From the NCBI GenBank assembly GCA_934621605.1, contig CAKTUZ010000002.1, forward strand, positions 1 through 64,000: a stretch of DNA of 64,000 nucleotides. Direction: 5' to 3'. Positions 17,245-26,416 of the stretch are shown here, piece by piece (position 1 is the stretch's first letter; each line of letters opens with the position of its first letter). Source of the stretch: an uncultured bacterium. GTDB lineage: Bacteria; Vulcanimicrobiota; Xenobia; Xenobiales; Xenobiaceae. The translations under genes were made by a program, and so were the position numbers. The notes below the pieces were generated by a model, which was not told the DNA's origin, did no database searches, and worked only from the letters and a program-made list of their open reading frames with translations.

Positions 17245-18306
17245 TTAACTTTCGGATAAAGCTTGCGCAAATTTAGCAAATTCTTGCAAATTTAACTGCT
17301 GCTGACTATCAGAACGCGCACACTTAGGATTATTGTGTACTTCAATCATCAGACCGTCAGCTCCCGCCGCTTGAGCCGCTTTGGCTAAAGGAAGTAAAAT
17401 ATCGCGACGGCCGGCAGCATGGGAAACATCCACAATAACGGGAAGATGAGTCTCCTTTTTGAGCAAAGGAACGGCAGAAATATCCAGAGTATTGCGCACC
17501 CAGCGTTCGAAAGTGCGAATACCGCGTTCGCATAAAATAATCTCTGAAGCTCCGCTCTTCATTAGATATTCGGCTGCCAAAAGAAATTCGTCCAAAGTAG
17601 AGGCAAAATGACGCTTCAAAATAAGCGGCTTACCCATAGAGCCTACTTCTTGCAATAACGGATAATTATACATATTGCGAGCGCCTATTTGCACAATATC
17701 GATATAAGGATAAATCTTATCGATTAAACGCACATCGGTAATTTCACTGGCCACAGCCAAATGGTGACGACGGGCCGCCTCATAAAGCATTTTTAAGCCG
17801 GGCAATCCCAAACCTTGAAAACTGTAAGGCGAAGTACGTGGCTTAAAAGCACCGCCGCGCATAATTTTGATATGAGAAGCTTCCAACTGAGCAGCCACAG
17901 CTTCAACTTGATCCTCATTTTCTACTGAACAAGGCCCGGCTATAATATTAAAAGCCCCAGTGCCAAAAATCGCTCCATTTATATCAACTTGTGTATTTTC
18001 TGCTTTATAACCGCGAGAAACTTTTAGGCTATGACGTTCGTGACCATTCATCAACTCTAAAGTGACCTGAAAAATATGCTTAAAAAGCTCGCTAACAGCC
18101 GAATTGCTAAAAGGCCCCCCATTATTTTTAATTAGCTCCTCCAACATGGAAGATTCGCGCACCGGATCGAAACCGCTGATGCCCGCTTTAGCTTTTTCTT
18201 CGGTTAATTCCAAAGCTACCGAAGCCCTTTGATTCAAAAGCTCTAAAATTTGAAAATTTATTTTGTCTATTTCAGCTCGCAAAGCTGTCACCCGATTGTC
18301 TTTCAC
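17245..18306 (-). CDS. aroF: bifunctional chorismate mutase / DAHP synthase
   Basis: A 353-residue fusion. Residues 1-85 are an AroQ chorismate mutase (LRAEIDKINFQILELLNQRA, with DPVRE), and residues about 115-350 a type I-beta 3-deoxy-D-arabino-heptulosonate-7-phosphate synthase (IIAGPCSVE, MRGGAFKPRTSPYSFQGLG, QIGARNMYNYPLL, LILKRHFAST, CERGIRTFE, DVSHAAGRR, MIEVHNNP). It condenses phosphoenolpyruvate and erythrose-4-phosphate, the first step of aromatic amino acid synthesis. The N-terminal AroQ part acts as an allosteric domain sensing chorismate or prephenate in Bacillus-type homologues. The start is GTG 18306 with AGGAG upstream. No other shikimate genes are nearby. Confidence 0.95.
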   Translation of the reverse strand: MKDNRVTALRAEIDKINFQILELLNQRASVALELTEEKAKAGISGFDPVRESSMLEELIKNNGGPFSNSAVSELFKHIFQVTLELMNGHERHSLKVSRGYKAENTQVDINGAIFGTGAFNIIAGPCSVENEDQVEAVAAQLEASHIKIMRGGAFKPRTSPYSFQGLGLPGLKMLYEAARRHHLAVASEITDVRLIDKIYPYIDIVQIGARNMYNYPLLQEVGSMGKPLILKRHFASTLDEFLLAAEYLMKSGASEIILCERGIRTFERWVRNTLDISAVPLLKKETHLPVIVDVSHAAGRRDILLPLAKAAQAAGADGLMIEVHNNPKCARSDSQQQLNLQEFAKFAQALSES

Positions 18307-18348
18307 AATTATCTCTATTCTCCTAATTTTTCTAGCCGTCCAGTTCCT

Positions 18349-19200
18349 TTAATTGACAGTTGTTTCCCTGCTTGCCTCAGCAGATCCGAATTTTCCATCC
18401 AAAATTAAACTCAGGATTATATACAATAAAGCAAAAATTATGAAACAAGCTAGCCCCCACCGACCTGGCAAACAAAAATAGAATCTGGACAAACAATAAA
18501 CATGTAGAAAAAAGGCTGCAAAAGAAAGCAAAATAAATAAACTGATAAATAAATAGTTACTGCGTTTAGCTGCTTCCACTTGCTGTTTTATTTGCTCCAA
18601 TTCTTTTTCCAGAGCCTCCTTTTGAACCAGAAAAGCTTCCTGAGCAGTAGGATCTTGCTCTCGAGCGCTGCAAAACATAATGTCGGCTCTAATTTTTTCA
18701 TAGCGCCAAGTGTGAGAAGCCGAAAAGAGAGAGACGACACGTTTAGTCATCAGAGCATAAATAAAATAGAGCAGAAATATCTCTATAACGTAGTAAGGAG
18801 CCAATTCGGCATTACTTTTAGCAACACAAAATTTTAGGATATCCGGACAAGCCAAACCAAAAAGCACCAAGCCCATGAGAGCTGTCACAGCATATATGGC
18901 TTTTTTAATGTTCTCTCCGATACGTCTAAGCGGCAATTCGCTAAAAAGAGGCAGCAACTCAGCTCTTTCCAAATAAGCCCCCATAGGATGTGAATAAGTA
19001 AACATTAAAAACAATTCGGCAAAAAAAAGGGCCATAAGCAAGGCACAACCCCAACCTAAAATTTGCGCGAACAGCACGGTAAGCAGCACCAAAGCGCCGA
19101 TTAAACCGATAATGGCCAAACCGCCTCCCCAATAAACCAAACCGGCTATAAACTCACGTTTTTTCTTTAAACTTGAAAGATTATCTTTTGAATTGCTCAC
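18349..19200 (-). CDS. polytopic membrane protein with C-terminal coiled coil segment, unknown function
   Basis: The preferred start is GTG 19200, giving 283 residues. There are two N-terminal helices (LVYWGGGLAIIGLIGALVLL and GWGCALLMALFFAELFLMF), a further pair (AIYAVTALMGLVLFGLA and YYVIEIFLLYFIYALM), a soluble coiled-coil region (LVQKEALEKELEQIKQQVE), and two final helices. I do not recognise a family. A reading frame continues to 19413, but a TATAAT-like promoter lies inside that extension and no ribosome site supports it. It is divergent from the NRPS gene; nothing shows that the two work together. Confidence 0.6.
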   Translation of the reverse strand: MSNSKDNLSSLKKKREFIAGLVYWGGGLAIIGLIGALVLLTVLFAQILGWGCALLMALFFAELFLMFTYSHPMGAYLERAELLPLFSELPLRRIGENIKKAIYAVTALMGLVLFGLACPDILKFCVAKSNAELAPYYVIEIFLLYFIYALMTKRVVSLFSASHTWRYEKIRADIMFCSAREQDPTAQEAFLVQKEALEKELEQIKQQVEAAKRSNYLFISLFILLSFAAFFLHVYCLSRFYFCLPGRWGLACFIIFALLYIILSLILDGKFGSAEASRETTVN

Positions 19201-19237
19201 CTTTTCGGTCCGCCTAACCCCTGAAGAAAAAATACAA

Positions 19238-19284
19238 ATTGAAAGTTTGCCGCCACTATTATACATTATGACACGGCTACTCAA
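19238..19284. promoter_or_regulatory. possible divergent promoters between the NRPS and the membrane protein gene
   Basis: On the plus strand TTGAAA (19239) is followed after 17 bp by TACATT, leading into the NRPS. On the minus strand TTGAGT (19284-19279) is followed after 15 bp by TATAAT (19263-19258). The two overlap, so transcription from one may exclude the other. Predicted by eye only. Confidence 0.4.
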
Positions 19285-19335
19285 GGCTATACAATACTTA
19301 AACAAATTCGGGGAGGCTGCTTCCACAGCGCCGCA

Positions 19336-22300
19336 ATGGACTCTATACTTTCTCTTTTTCATAAAGCTGCTGCTCAAAACGGCAATCGACAAGCTATTGT
19401 CTCGAACAATCAAGCGCTCACTTATGAGCAGCTGAAAAATATCAGTAACCGTTTTGCCGCTTATTTTATTCAGCGAGGCTTAGGCCCCGGTAAAACAGTG
19501 GCCATTTTGCCACAGCAATCATTGTATATACCAGCCCTTATTTTGGCTGTACTTAAAGCAGGAGCGGCTTATCTCCCTTTAGATACAAACTACCCTCCTG
19601 AGCGGCTGAAGTTTATGCTAGGCGATGCTCAAGCTGATTTTCTTATTTATGAAGAAGAGCAAATTATTAGGTTCCTCGATTACCAAGGGCCAAAATTACC
19701 TATACAAAAGCTGCTCAATTTACCAGTCACAAAAATACAATTACCAAACGAAGAACAGTCAGAAGAGAATCTTGCCGTAATACTGTATACCTCAGGTTCA
19801 ACCGGCCTACCTAAAGGTATAAAAATTCCTCGGAGAGCTCTCAACCATTACATCAATATTTATAAAGAACTGACCGGCCTCAATTGGCAAAGTCGCACTT
19901 CTTCCTATGCTAGCTTCAGTTTCGACGCTCACATTTTAGAAATATACCCTCCGCTGTGCAGCGGCTCTACGCTTTATTTTATACCCAAAGAAATTCGCCT
20001 CAATTTTCCAAAACTGAGCCGCTTTATAGAAGATAATCACATAAGTCACGTTTTTATGACTACTCAAGCAGCTTTCCAATTTGTCAACCGTTTTGACAGT
20101 CAATCATTGCGCCTACTAATTACCGGCGGCGAAAAAATGCCGTCTTTTAAGCCCGACAAACATTATCGCCTTCTCAATCTCTACGGCCCCACAGAAACGC
20201 TTTGCAGTGTAAGCGGCTTTTTTGTTGACAAATACTATGAAAATATTCCCATAGGCTACCCTCATAGCGGCAGCCGCCTTTACATCTTTGACGAAAAGCA
20301 GCGCCTCTTACCGGCCGGTCAGTGGGGTGAGCTCTACATCGCCTCACCGCAAATTATGCTGGGTTATGTAGGACGTGAGCATGAAGAAAAAAAAGCTCTA
20401 CGCCCCAATCCTTTTTATAATCCGCAGCACGACGCCCCCTATTATCGCTATTTATATCGCAGCGGCGACCGGGCGATGCTGACGCCTAAAGGCTGCTGCC
20501 TAATCGGCGGCCGTTTAGACAGGCAAGTAAAAGTGCGCGGTTTTAGGGTGGAATTGGGCGAAATAGAAGAATGTTTCAACAAATATCCGGGGGTAACCGG
20601 CGTAGCTGTCAAAGCTTGGCCTTCAGCTCAAGGACTAATTTTGGTAGCCTACTTTACGGCTGAAGGCCCTCTGGACGAAGAACAAATGCTAGCTTTTTTC
20701 GCCCAACGCAAACCGCACTATATGACAGCGCGGCTTGTTCGCTTAAATAAACTGCCCTTAACCGTCAACAGTAAAATTGATTATGCATCTTTACCACCTT
20801 TAAAAACTACATCAACAATAAACGCTAAACCGATCTTGAACTCCGAAATGGTAGAGAGCGAACAAGCAAATTTGGCTACGGACGCATCAAATCAAGCACT
20901 GCTTAGGCGTATCGTAAGCGCCATTATTAAGCAAGAACACTTTTCCGGCCAAGACGATTTGTGGGATTTAGGTCTCAATTCCTTGGGTTTAATCAATTTG
21001 CTGAGCGAAATTTACCGACAGACTGGAATCAATTTGGAAGTGAGTGATGTTTATCGTTACAGAAGTTTAGAAACTTTGACTCTACATTTGGACGAGCTGG
21101 CCGGAAAGACAAGTAAAAATAATGACGCCGAGGCGGAAAAACATACCTCCTACCCTTTGAGCGCCGTGCAGCGCGGCGTCTATTTAGACGCAGTTCGCCG
21201 ACCAAACAAATGCATTTACAACAATCCAATATTGATAAAATTTGCTAAGAGCAATACTAATTGGAAAAACTTGCAAACTGCCTTAGAGCAGGTACTCGCC
21301 GCCTACCCAAGCTTGAAGACTTATTTAAGGGAAAGCTTAAACGACACAGGTGAACTTGAAGCTCGCCTCTATACGGACGCACCGGAGCCTTTTCGAATAG
21401 TCGTAAAAGAGATAGAAGACCACGAACCTAAGACTGACAGAGACTATACCATAGAGCCCTTTATATTCTTACGAGAACAAGAATTTTTTCAGACGCAAGC
21501 TTATTTGAGCCGTTTTTCTTTATTGCATAATCAAAATTATATTTACTTATTCTTTGATATCCACCATATTATTATCGATGGACAAAGTATTACTCTCTTA
21601 TTACGAAGTTTAGCTCGAGCTTATGAAGGACGACAGCTTGTTCAGGATAACTATCAAGCTTTTAATTACAACCTTCAAGAAGAAGCTGAGCAAAAAGAGA
21701 GACAAGTCCTAAAAGAGGCAGCTCGCAAGCATTTTCGCCAATTACTGGGCTCAGAAACTCAAGATATGACTTTACCCGGAGCCAAGCTGGCCTTAGGTGA
21801 ACGTTTTCAAGGGCGCTTTCTCAATCTGAGTATAGACAAAAACAAAGCTGCACAATTGGCAGAGACCTGTCGCCAATTGCATATTACTCCCAATGCCCTA
21901 TGTTGCGCGGTCTTTGGCTTTGTGCTGGCTTGCTTTAAAGGACAGGATCAAGCGGTTTTTAATTCCATATGCAATATACGTCCTAAAGCCAACCTCAATT
22001 CGGCCTTAGGTATGTTTACTCGCACTTACCCCATAAAAGTGGATTTAAGTAGCGACTTGACCATAAGCGAATTTGCGCAACAAATACAAAAAGAGATTTC
22101 TGCCAATTTAGGATTTTCGGAATATTCCTATGCAGAATTGATGGCCGACTTTGATCTCAGAAATTTGCCATCATTGATTTATCAAGGCGATTTTTTGGAA
22201 TCATTTGCTTTTAACGGACAGCAACTAGCCTTGCAACATTTGGCTCACGAAGAAAATGCCATTTTGGCCCTGGAAATTTACCTTAGCGATCAAGGATTGC

Positions 22301-25300
22301 ATCTGCGAGTTTCTTGGCAAGAGCCATTATACAACAGGGATATAGCCCAAAATTTAGCCGAAACATATTTAACAGCTTTACTGAGCTTTACAGAAGCGGA
22401 TAAACTCAGTCAGGTAAAATTGCTTTCAGCCGAAGCGCAAAATAAACTGCGCCTTTGTAATGATACAGATGAGCCCTACATATATAGCCCTACCATCAGA
22501 CGTTTTGAAAAGGCAGCAGCCCAATACTCCGATCGAGTGGCTATTATCAGCTCAGACGGTAACTTAACTTATGCACAATTAAATGCTCAAGCCAACGCTC
22601 TGGCCCATTTTATAAAGAATAAAATAGGCAATTTACGCAATGTGCCTATAGCTATAATGAGCAATCGTTCACCTTACGCTTATATTGCTCGTTTAGCTGT
22701 AATGAAAGCGGGCGGAGCCTTTATGCAACCGGATCTCGATTGGCCTGCCCTCAGATTGATCGCCGTATTAAAAGAGAGTCAGACTCCCCTGGTTTTAACA
22801 GCCATCAATAACCAGCGACTGAACGAATTGCACCAAGCTATAAGTTCGGCCGCCTTAAATCTTAATATTGTCGATTTGCATCAGTTTAACTGGAGCTATT
22901 ATGATCAACACAATTTAGTCGAAATTAAACATCTAGCTGACGATTTAGCTTACATTATTTATACTTCAGGCTCTACAGGAACCCCTAAAGGAGTTATGAT
23001 TGAAGAACATAGCCTCTCCCATTTGGCGACCCCTTTAAAAGGCAACGCTCAATATTGGGCTTTGATAAAAGATAACCGAATTTGCTTAGCTTGGTCTTCT
23101 TTGGCTTTCGATGTGTCAATTTTAGAGTTTATAGCGCCGCTAAGCTCAGGCTTAAGCGTGGTATTGGCTTCGGAAAGGGAAATTCACAATCCTAATCTTT
23201 TGGGACAAAGTATGCTTAACCATCAAGTTGAAGTAATGGCTTGCGTCCCTTCTTACTTACTAAATAGTCTGGAAGCGAAAGAATTCTGCCAAGCGATCAA
23301 AAAATTGAAAACAATTATTTTAGGCGGAGAGCATTTTTTACCTTATCTCTACGAACGGCTAAAACAAATCAATCCCCAACTGCATATCTTTAATTGCTAC
23401 GGCCCTTCGGAAACGACTGTAGCTTGCAGTGCGCATCAAATCACTCAAAAAGATGACGTTAGTTTGGGTCGCCCCATGGCTAATACAAAATGGACTGTCT
23501 TAAATCGTTTTAAACAAATTTTGCCCTGGGGAGCTGTTGGAGAATTAGCTATTTCCGGCACAGGCGTAGGACGCGGCTATTTAAATGATCCCCAACGAAC
23601 CGCTGAAACCTTTATCAATTTACTCAACTGTCGCGCTTACCGAAGCGGAGATTTAGCGTGGTGGGACAACAAAGGACAAATGCAAATCTTGGGCCGTTTA
23701 GACAATCAAATTAAACTTAACGGCAGACGTCTTGAATTAGACGAAATAAAAAATATATTGCTAAGCTGCCCAGGAATAAATTCTGCCACTGTCCTTATAA
23801 AAGAAACAAATGCTCAAAAACAAATTTATGCCTACTTTACCGAGAAGGCCGATACTTCTGTAAATATAGAAGCAGTAAAAGCTGCTCTGCGCCAACAATT
23901 GCCTGCTTATATGATTCCAGGCGCTTTGGTAAAACTAGACAAATTGCCTTTAAATACCAATGGTAAGTTAGATATAAAATCTTTGCCCGAGCCTAACGTC
24001 CTCAGTAAACAAAAGTACGAAGCTCCGCACGATCAAATAGAAAAAAACTTCTGCTCTATTTTTCAGGAAGTTTTACATTTACCCAATCCTGTCGGCAGAA
24101 ATGACAACTTTTTCGATTTAGGAGGCGCTTCTTTAAGGGTAACCAAGGTAGTGTTGGCTGCGGAGCGTCACGATAGCAATATCACTTACGGCGAAGTATT
24201 TAATTACCCTACTCCCGCCGCTTTAGCTAATCTAGTAAGGCAAAAAAAGCAACATCTCGCAAAAATTATCTCTACTCCACAAGATATAGCTAACTATGAT
24301 TATACAGCCATACATAACCTACTGACTCAAAACACCTTGCAAGGTTGGAATCCTCAGCAAAAACAAGACCCCGGCAATATTCTGCTCACCGGAGCTACAG
24401 GTTTTTTAGGCATCCATATTTTACGCACTTTTTTGGAAAATTATTCCGGCCATTGCTGTTGTTTAATGCGCAAAGGTAAACAAAAAAGCTTAAAGTCTCG
24501 CTTGCAAGGACTTTTAGTTTACTATTTCAGTTCCGATTTTGAAGAATATTTTTTAAACGACCGACTTACTCTCATTGAAGGAGATATTACCGACAAAGAA
24601 ACCTTTACCAAATTGCAGGAATTATCTGTTGATACACTCTTTAATTGTTCGGCCAACGTACGACATTTCGAAGCAGATGATCTTTTAGATAAAGTTAATG
24701 TTGAAGGTACAAAAAACATTGCTGACTTTTGCTTAGCTAAAAAGATTAAGCTCATCCATATTTCCACCGGCAGCGTAGCCGGATTCTCCTTAGACGGAAC
24801 GCCCAATCCTTTTGAGCCCATGAATGAACATATGTTCTACTTTGGCCAACAAATGGACAACAAATATATGCTCAGTAAATTTAGAGCTGAACGCTTCATC
24901 TTCGAATATATGCTTAAAGGCTTAAAGGCAAAAATTATGCGCGTCGGCAACCTTATGGCCCGCAATCAAGACGGAGAATTTCAAATTAACCTAAAAGCCA
25001 ACAGCTTTGCTAATAAGTTGCGAGCCTATCACACTATAGGCTGTATCAGCTACGAAGATTCCGGCGCTAGCGTCGAACTTTCCCCTATCGACTTTACCGC
25101 TGAAGCTATTTTATTACTTGCTCAAACTCCAGATTGTTGCTGTTTATTTCATCCCTTTAGCAATCGCGCCATATATATGTATGATTTAGTAAAAGTAATG
25201 CGCCGTCAAGGCTTAATTATTAACCAATGTTTACAAGAACAATTTATAAAAGCGTTTCGAGAGGCTCTCCAGGATCAAGATAAGACAGAAAAATTTTCCA

Positions 25301-25482
25301 GTTTAATCGCTTACCGCAGTTTAACTGAAGGACATACGCTAAGTGAGCTAAAAGCTGACAATGCTTACACCATGCAGGCGCTTTACCGTTTCCAATTTAA
25401 TTGGCCTCTAGTCAGCGAAGCCTATTTAAATAAATTTATCAATTCGTTGGACAGTCTGGGCTTTTTTGATGACTTTATGTAA
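19336..25482 (+). CDS. dimodular non-ribosomal peptide synthetase A-T-C-A-T-R with reductive release
   Basis: A 2048-residue NRPS. A1 (about 1-490): LYTSGSTGLPKG, NLYGPTET, YRSGDRA, GRLDRQVKVRGFRVELGEIE. T1 (about 525-595): LGLNSLG, with the phosphopantetheine Ser. C (about 600-1035): HHIIIDG near 743. A2 (about 1050-1555): IIYTSGSTGTPKGVMI, NCYGPSET, YRSGDLA, GRLDNQIKLNGRRLELDEI. T2 (about 1565-1640): LGGASLR. R (about 1680-2040): LLTGATGFLG with NADPH-binding glycines and YMLSK as the YxxxK catalytic pair. A complete two-residue line ending in a thioester reductase should release a dipeptide aldehyde, which commonly cyclises to a pyrazinone, as for Staphylococcus AusA. No phosphopantetheinyl transferase, transporter or tailoring gene is adjacent. 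The start ATG has only a distant GGAGG. Confidence 0.93.
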   Translation: MDSILSLFHKAAAQNGNRQAIVSNNQALTYEQLKNISNRFAAYFIQRGLGPGKTVAILPQQSLYIPALILAVLKAGAAYLPLDTNYPPERLKFMLGDAQADFLIYEEEQIIRFLDYQGPKLPIQKLLNLPVTKIQLPNEEQSEENLAVILYTSGSTGLPKGIKIPRRALNHYINIYKELTGLNWQSRTSSYASFSFDAHILEIYPPLCSGSTLYFIPKEIRLNFPKLSRFIEDNHISHVFMTTQAAFQFVNRFDSQSLRLLITGGEKMPSFKPDKHYRLLNLYGPTETLCSVSGFFVDKYYENIPIGYPHSGSRLYIFDEKQRLLPAGQWGELYIASPQIMLGYVGREHEEKKALRPNPFYNPQHDAPYYRYLYRSGDRAMLTPKGCCLIGGRLDRQVKVRGFRVELGEIEECFNKYPGVTGVAVKAWPSAQGLILVAYFTAEGPLDEEQMLAFFAQRKPHYMTARLVRLNKLPLTVNSKIDYASLPPLKTTSTINAKPILNSEMVESEQANLATDASNQALLRRIVSAIIKQEHFSGQDDLWDLGLNSLGLINLLSEIYRQTGINLEVSDVYRYRSLETLTLHLDELAGKTSKNNDAEAEKHTSYPLSAVQRGVYLDAVRRPNKCIYNNPILIKFAKSNTNWKNLQTALEQVLAAYPSLKTYLRESLNDTGELEARLYTDAPEPFRIVVKEIEDHEPKTDRDYTIEPFIFLREQEFFQTQAYLSRFSLLHNQNYIYLFFDIHHIIIDGQSITLLLRSLARAYEGRQLVQDNYQAFNYNLQEEAEQKERQVLKEAARKHFRQLLGSETQDMTLPGAKLALGERFQGRFLNLSIDKNKAAQLAETCRQLHITPNALCCAVFGFVLACFKGQDQAVFNSICNIRPKANLNSALGMFTRTYPIKVDLSSDLTISEFAQQIQKEISANLGFSEYSYAELMADFDLRNLPSLIYQGDFLESFAFNGQQLALQHLAHEENAILALEIYLSDQGLHLRVSWQEPLYNRDIAQNLAETYLTALLSFTEADKLSQVKLLSAEAQNKLRLCNDTDEPYIYSPTIRRFEKAAAQYSDRVAIISSDGNLTYAQLNAQANALAHFIKNKIGNLRNVPIAIMSNRSPYAYIARLAVMKAGGAFMQPDLDWPALRLIAVLKESQTPLVLTAINNQRLNELHQAISSAALNLNIVDLHQFNWSYYDQHNLVEIKHLADDLAYIIYTSGSTGTPKGVMIEEHSLSHLATPLKGNAQYWALIKDNRICLAWSSLAFDVSILEFIAPLSSGLSVVLASEREIHNPNLLGQSMLNHQVEVMACVPSYLLNSLEAKEFCQAIKKLKTIILGGEHFLPYLYERLKQINPQLHIFNCYGPSETTVACSAHQITQKDDVSLGRPMANTKWTVLNRFKQILPWGAVGELAISGTGVGRGYLNDPQRTAETFINLLNCRAYRSGDLAWWDNKGQMQILGRLDNQIKLNGRRLELDEIKNILLSCPGINSATVLIKETNAQKQIYAYFTEKADTSVNIEAVKAALRQQLPAYMIPGALVKLDKLPLNTNGKLDIKSLPEPNVLSKQKYEAPHDQIEKNFCSIFQEVLHLPNPVGRNDNFFDLGGASLRVTKVVLAAERHDSNITYGEVFNYPTPAALANLVRQKKQHLAKIISTPQDIANYDYTAIHNLLTQNTLQGWNPQQKQDPGNILLTGATGFLGIHILRTFLENYSGHCCCLMRKGKQKSLKSRLQGLLVYYFSSDFEEYFLNDRLTLIEGDITDKETFTKLQELSVDTLFNCSANVRHFEADDLLDKVNVEGTKNIADFCLAKKIKLIHISTGSVAGFSLDGTPNPFEPMNEHMFYFGQQMDNKYMLSKFRAERFIFEYMLKGLKAKIMRVGNLMARNQDGEFQINLKANSFANKLRAYHTIGCISYEDSGASVELSPIDFTAEAILLLAQTPDCCCLFHPFSNRAIYMYDLVKVMRRQGLIINQCLQEQFIKAFREALQDQDKTEKFSSLIAYRSLTEGHTLSELKADNAYTMQALYRFQFNWPLVSEAYLNKFINSLDSLGFFDDFM

Positions 25483-25575
25483 TACTGTATTTAAGGCGCC
25501 GTTATGTTGTACAATATCAGGGAACGAATTTGAAATTAAAAGGCTCGCAAAAAGTAGAAAGGTGGTAGTACCCTT

Positions 25576-26340
25576 ATGAGCAGTTTTAAAAGTGGCAATC
25601 CGGCCCTAGCCGATTCAAGGCTGCAAGCTATTTACGATGAACGCATTCCTGCGCAAGCTAAGCGCCTAACTATAGAAGGCGTAATGAACAAAACCGCCAT
25701 TTTAACAGCTATAACTTGTGCTATGGGTTTACTTTCAACTTTCGCTTTGCATACCCAGCTTGTTTCTATAGAAACATTTTTCTTAGGCAGCTTGATTATT
25801 TCTATATTCACTTTGCTTTTGGCCGTCGCCATTTGTTTTAAGCCTGAATTAGCTCAATATATTTCCCCAGTGTACGCCGCTTGCGAAGGCATTACCTTAG
25901 GTTTTATCACAGCTATCTTTGAAATAGAGTTTCCCGGTATAGGCACTCAAGCTTTGCTTTTAACTTTTGCCATAACTTTTGGCTGTCTGACTCTCTATCG
26001 TTCCAATATTATTAAAGATAAATACTTAAACGGTAAACTAGTTATGATGGGGCTGCTAGCCTTAATTGCCAGCTATGCGCTCGGTTTCTTTATGAAATTG
26101 GCAGGATGCAATTACAACGCAGTTTTAGACGGCAATCCGCTCTTATCTATAATAGCAAGCGTAGCTATCATTGCCTTTTTCTCCTATGTACTCCTTAACG
26201 ACTTTAAAACCGTTCGTCAAGCGGCCAGAAAAGATTTGTCGCAAAATATGGAATGGTATTTTGCTTTTTCCATTTTGCTCACCTTAATAAATATATATCT
26301 TGAAGTATTGCGCTTATTGTCCAAATTACGCAGAAGATAA
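25576..26340 (+). CDS. Bax inhibitor-1/YccA family membrane protein
   Basis: A 254-residue protein with seven predicted helices after a short N-terminus (MSSFKSGNPALADSRLQ, typical of this branch, which then has LTIEGVMNKTAILTAI). The internal YISPVYAACEGITLGFITAIFE and the C-terminal DFKTVRQAA with NMEWYFAF match the family. Its members are inner membrane proteins, some acting as pH-dependent Ca2+ leak channels or binding FtsH. The gene lies 93 bp after the NRPS on the same strand, with an AGGTGG-type ribosome site. A shared transcript is possible but no functional link is evident. Confidence 0.88.
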   Translation: MSSFKSGNPALADSRLQAIYDERIPAQAKRLTIEGVMNKTAILTAITCAMGLLSTFALHTQLVSIETFFLGSLIISIFTLLLAVAICFKPELAQYISPVYAACEGITLGFITAIFEIEFPGIGTQALLLTFAITFGCLTLYRSNIIKDKYLNGKLVMMGLLALIASYALGFFMKLAGCNYNAVLDGNPLLSIIASVAIIAFFSYVLLNDFKTVRQAARKDLSQNMEWYFAFSILLTLINIYLEVLRLLSKLRRR

Positions 26341-26369
26341 AGCAAAATAAAAAATTTAAATCCTAAGCT

Positions 26370-26407
26370 ATTACGCCCCGATTAGTTTCATCTAACTCGG
26401 GGCGTAA
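26370..26407. terminator. hairpin between convergent genes
   Basis: An 11-bp stem TTACGCCCCGA / TCGGGGCGTAA with a 14-nt loop lies between the Bax inhibitor gene and the converging Sel1 gene. Neither side has a good U tract, so efficiency as an intrinsic terminator is uncertain. Confidence 0.55.
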
Positions 26408-26416
26408 AAATAACCA

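Noticed and set aside
19201..19413. N-terminal extension of the membrane protein before GTG 19200
   Set aside because: It has no ribosome site, contains a TATAAT-like promoter and crosses the NRPS upstream region.
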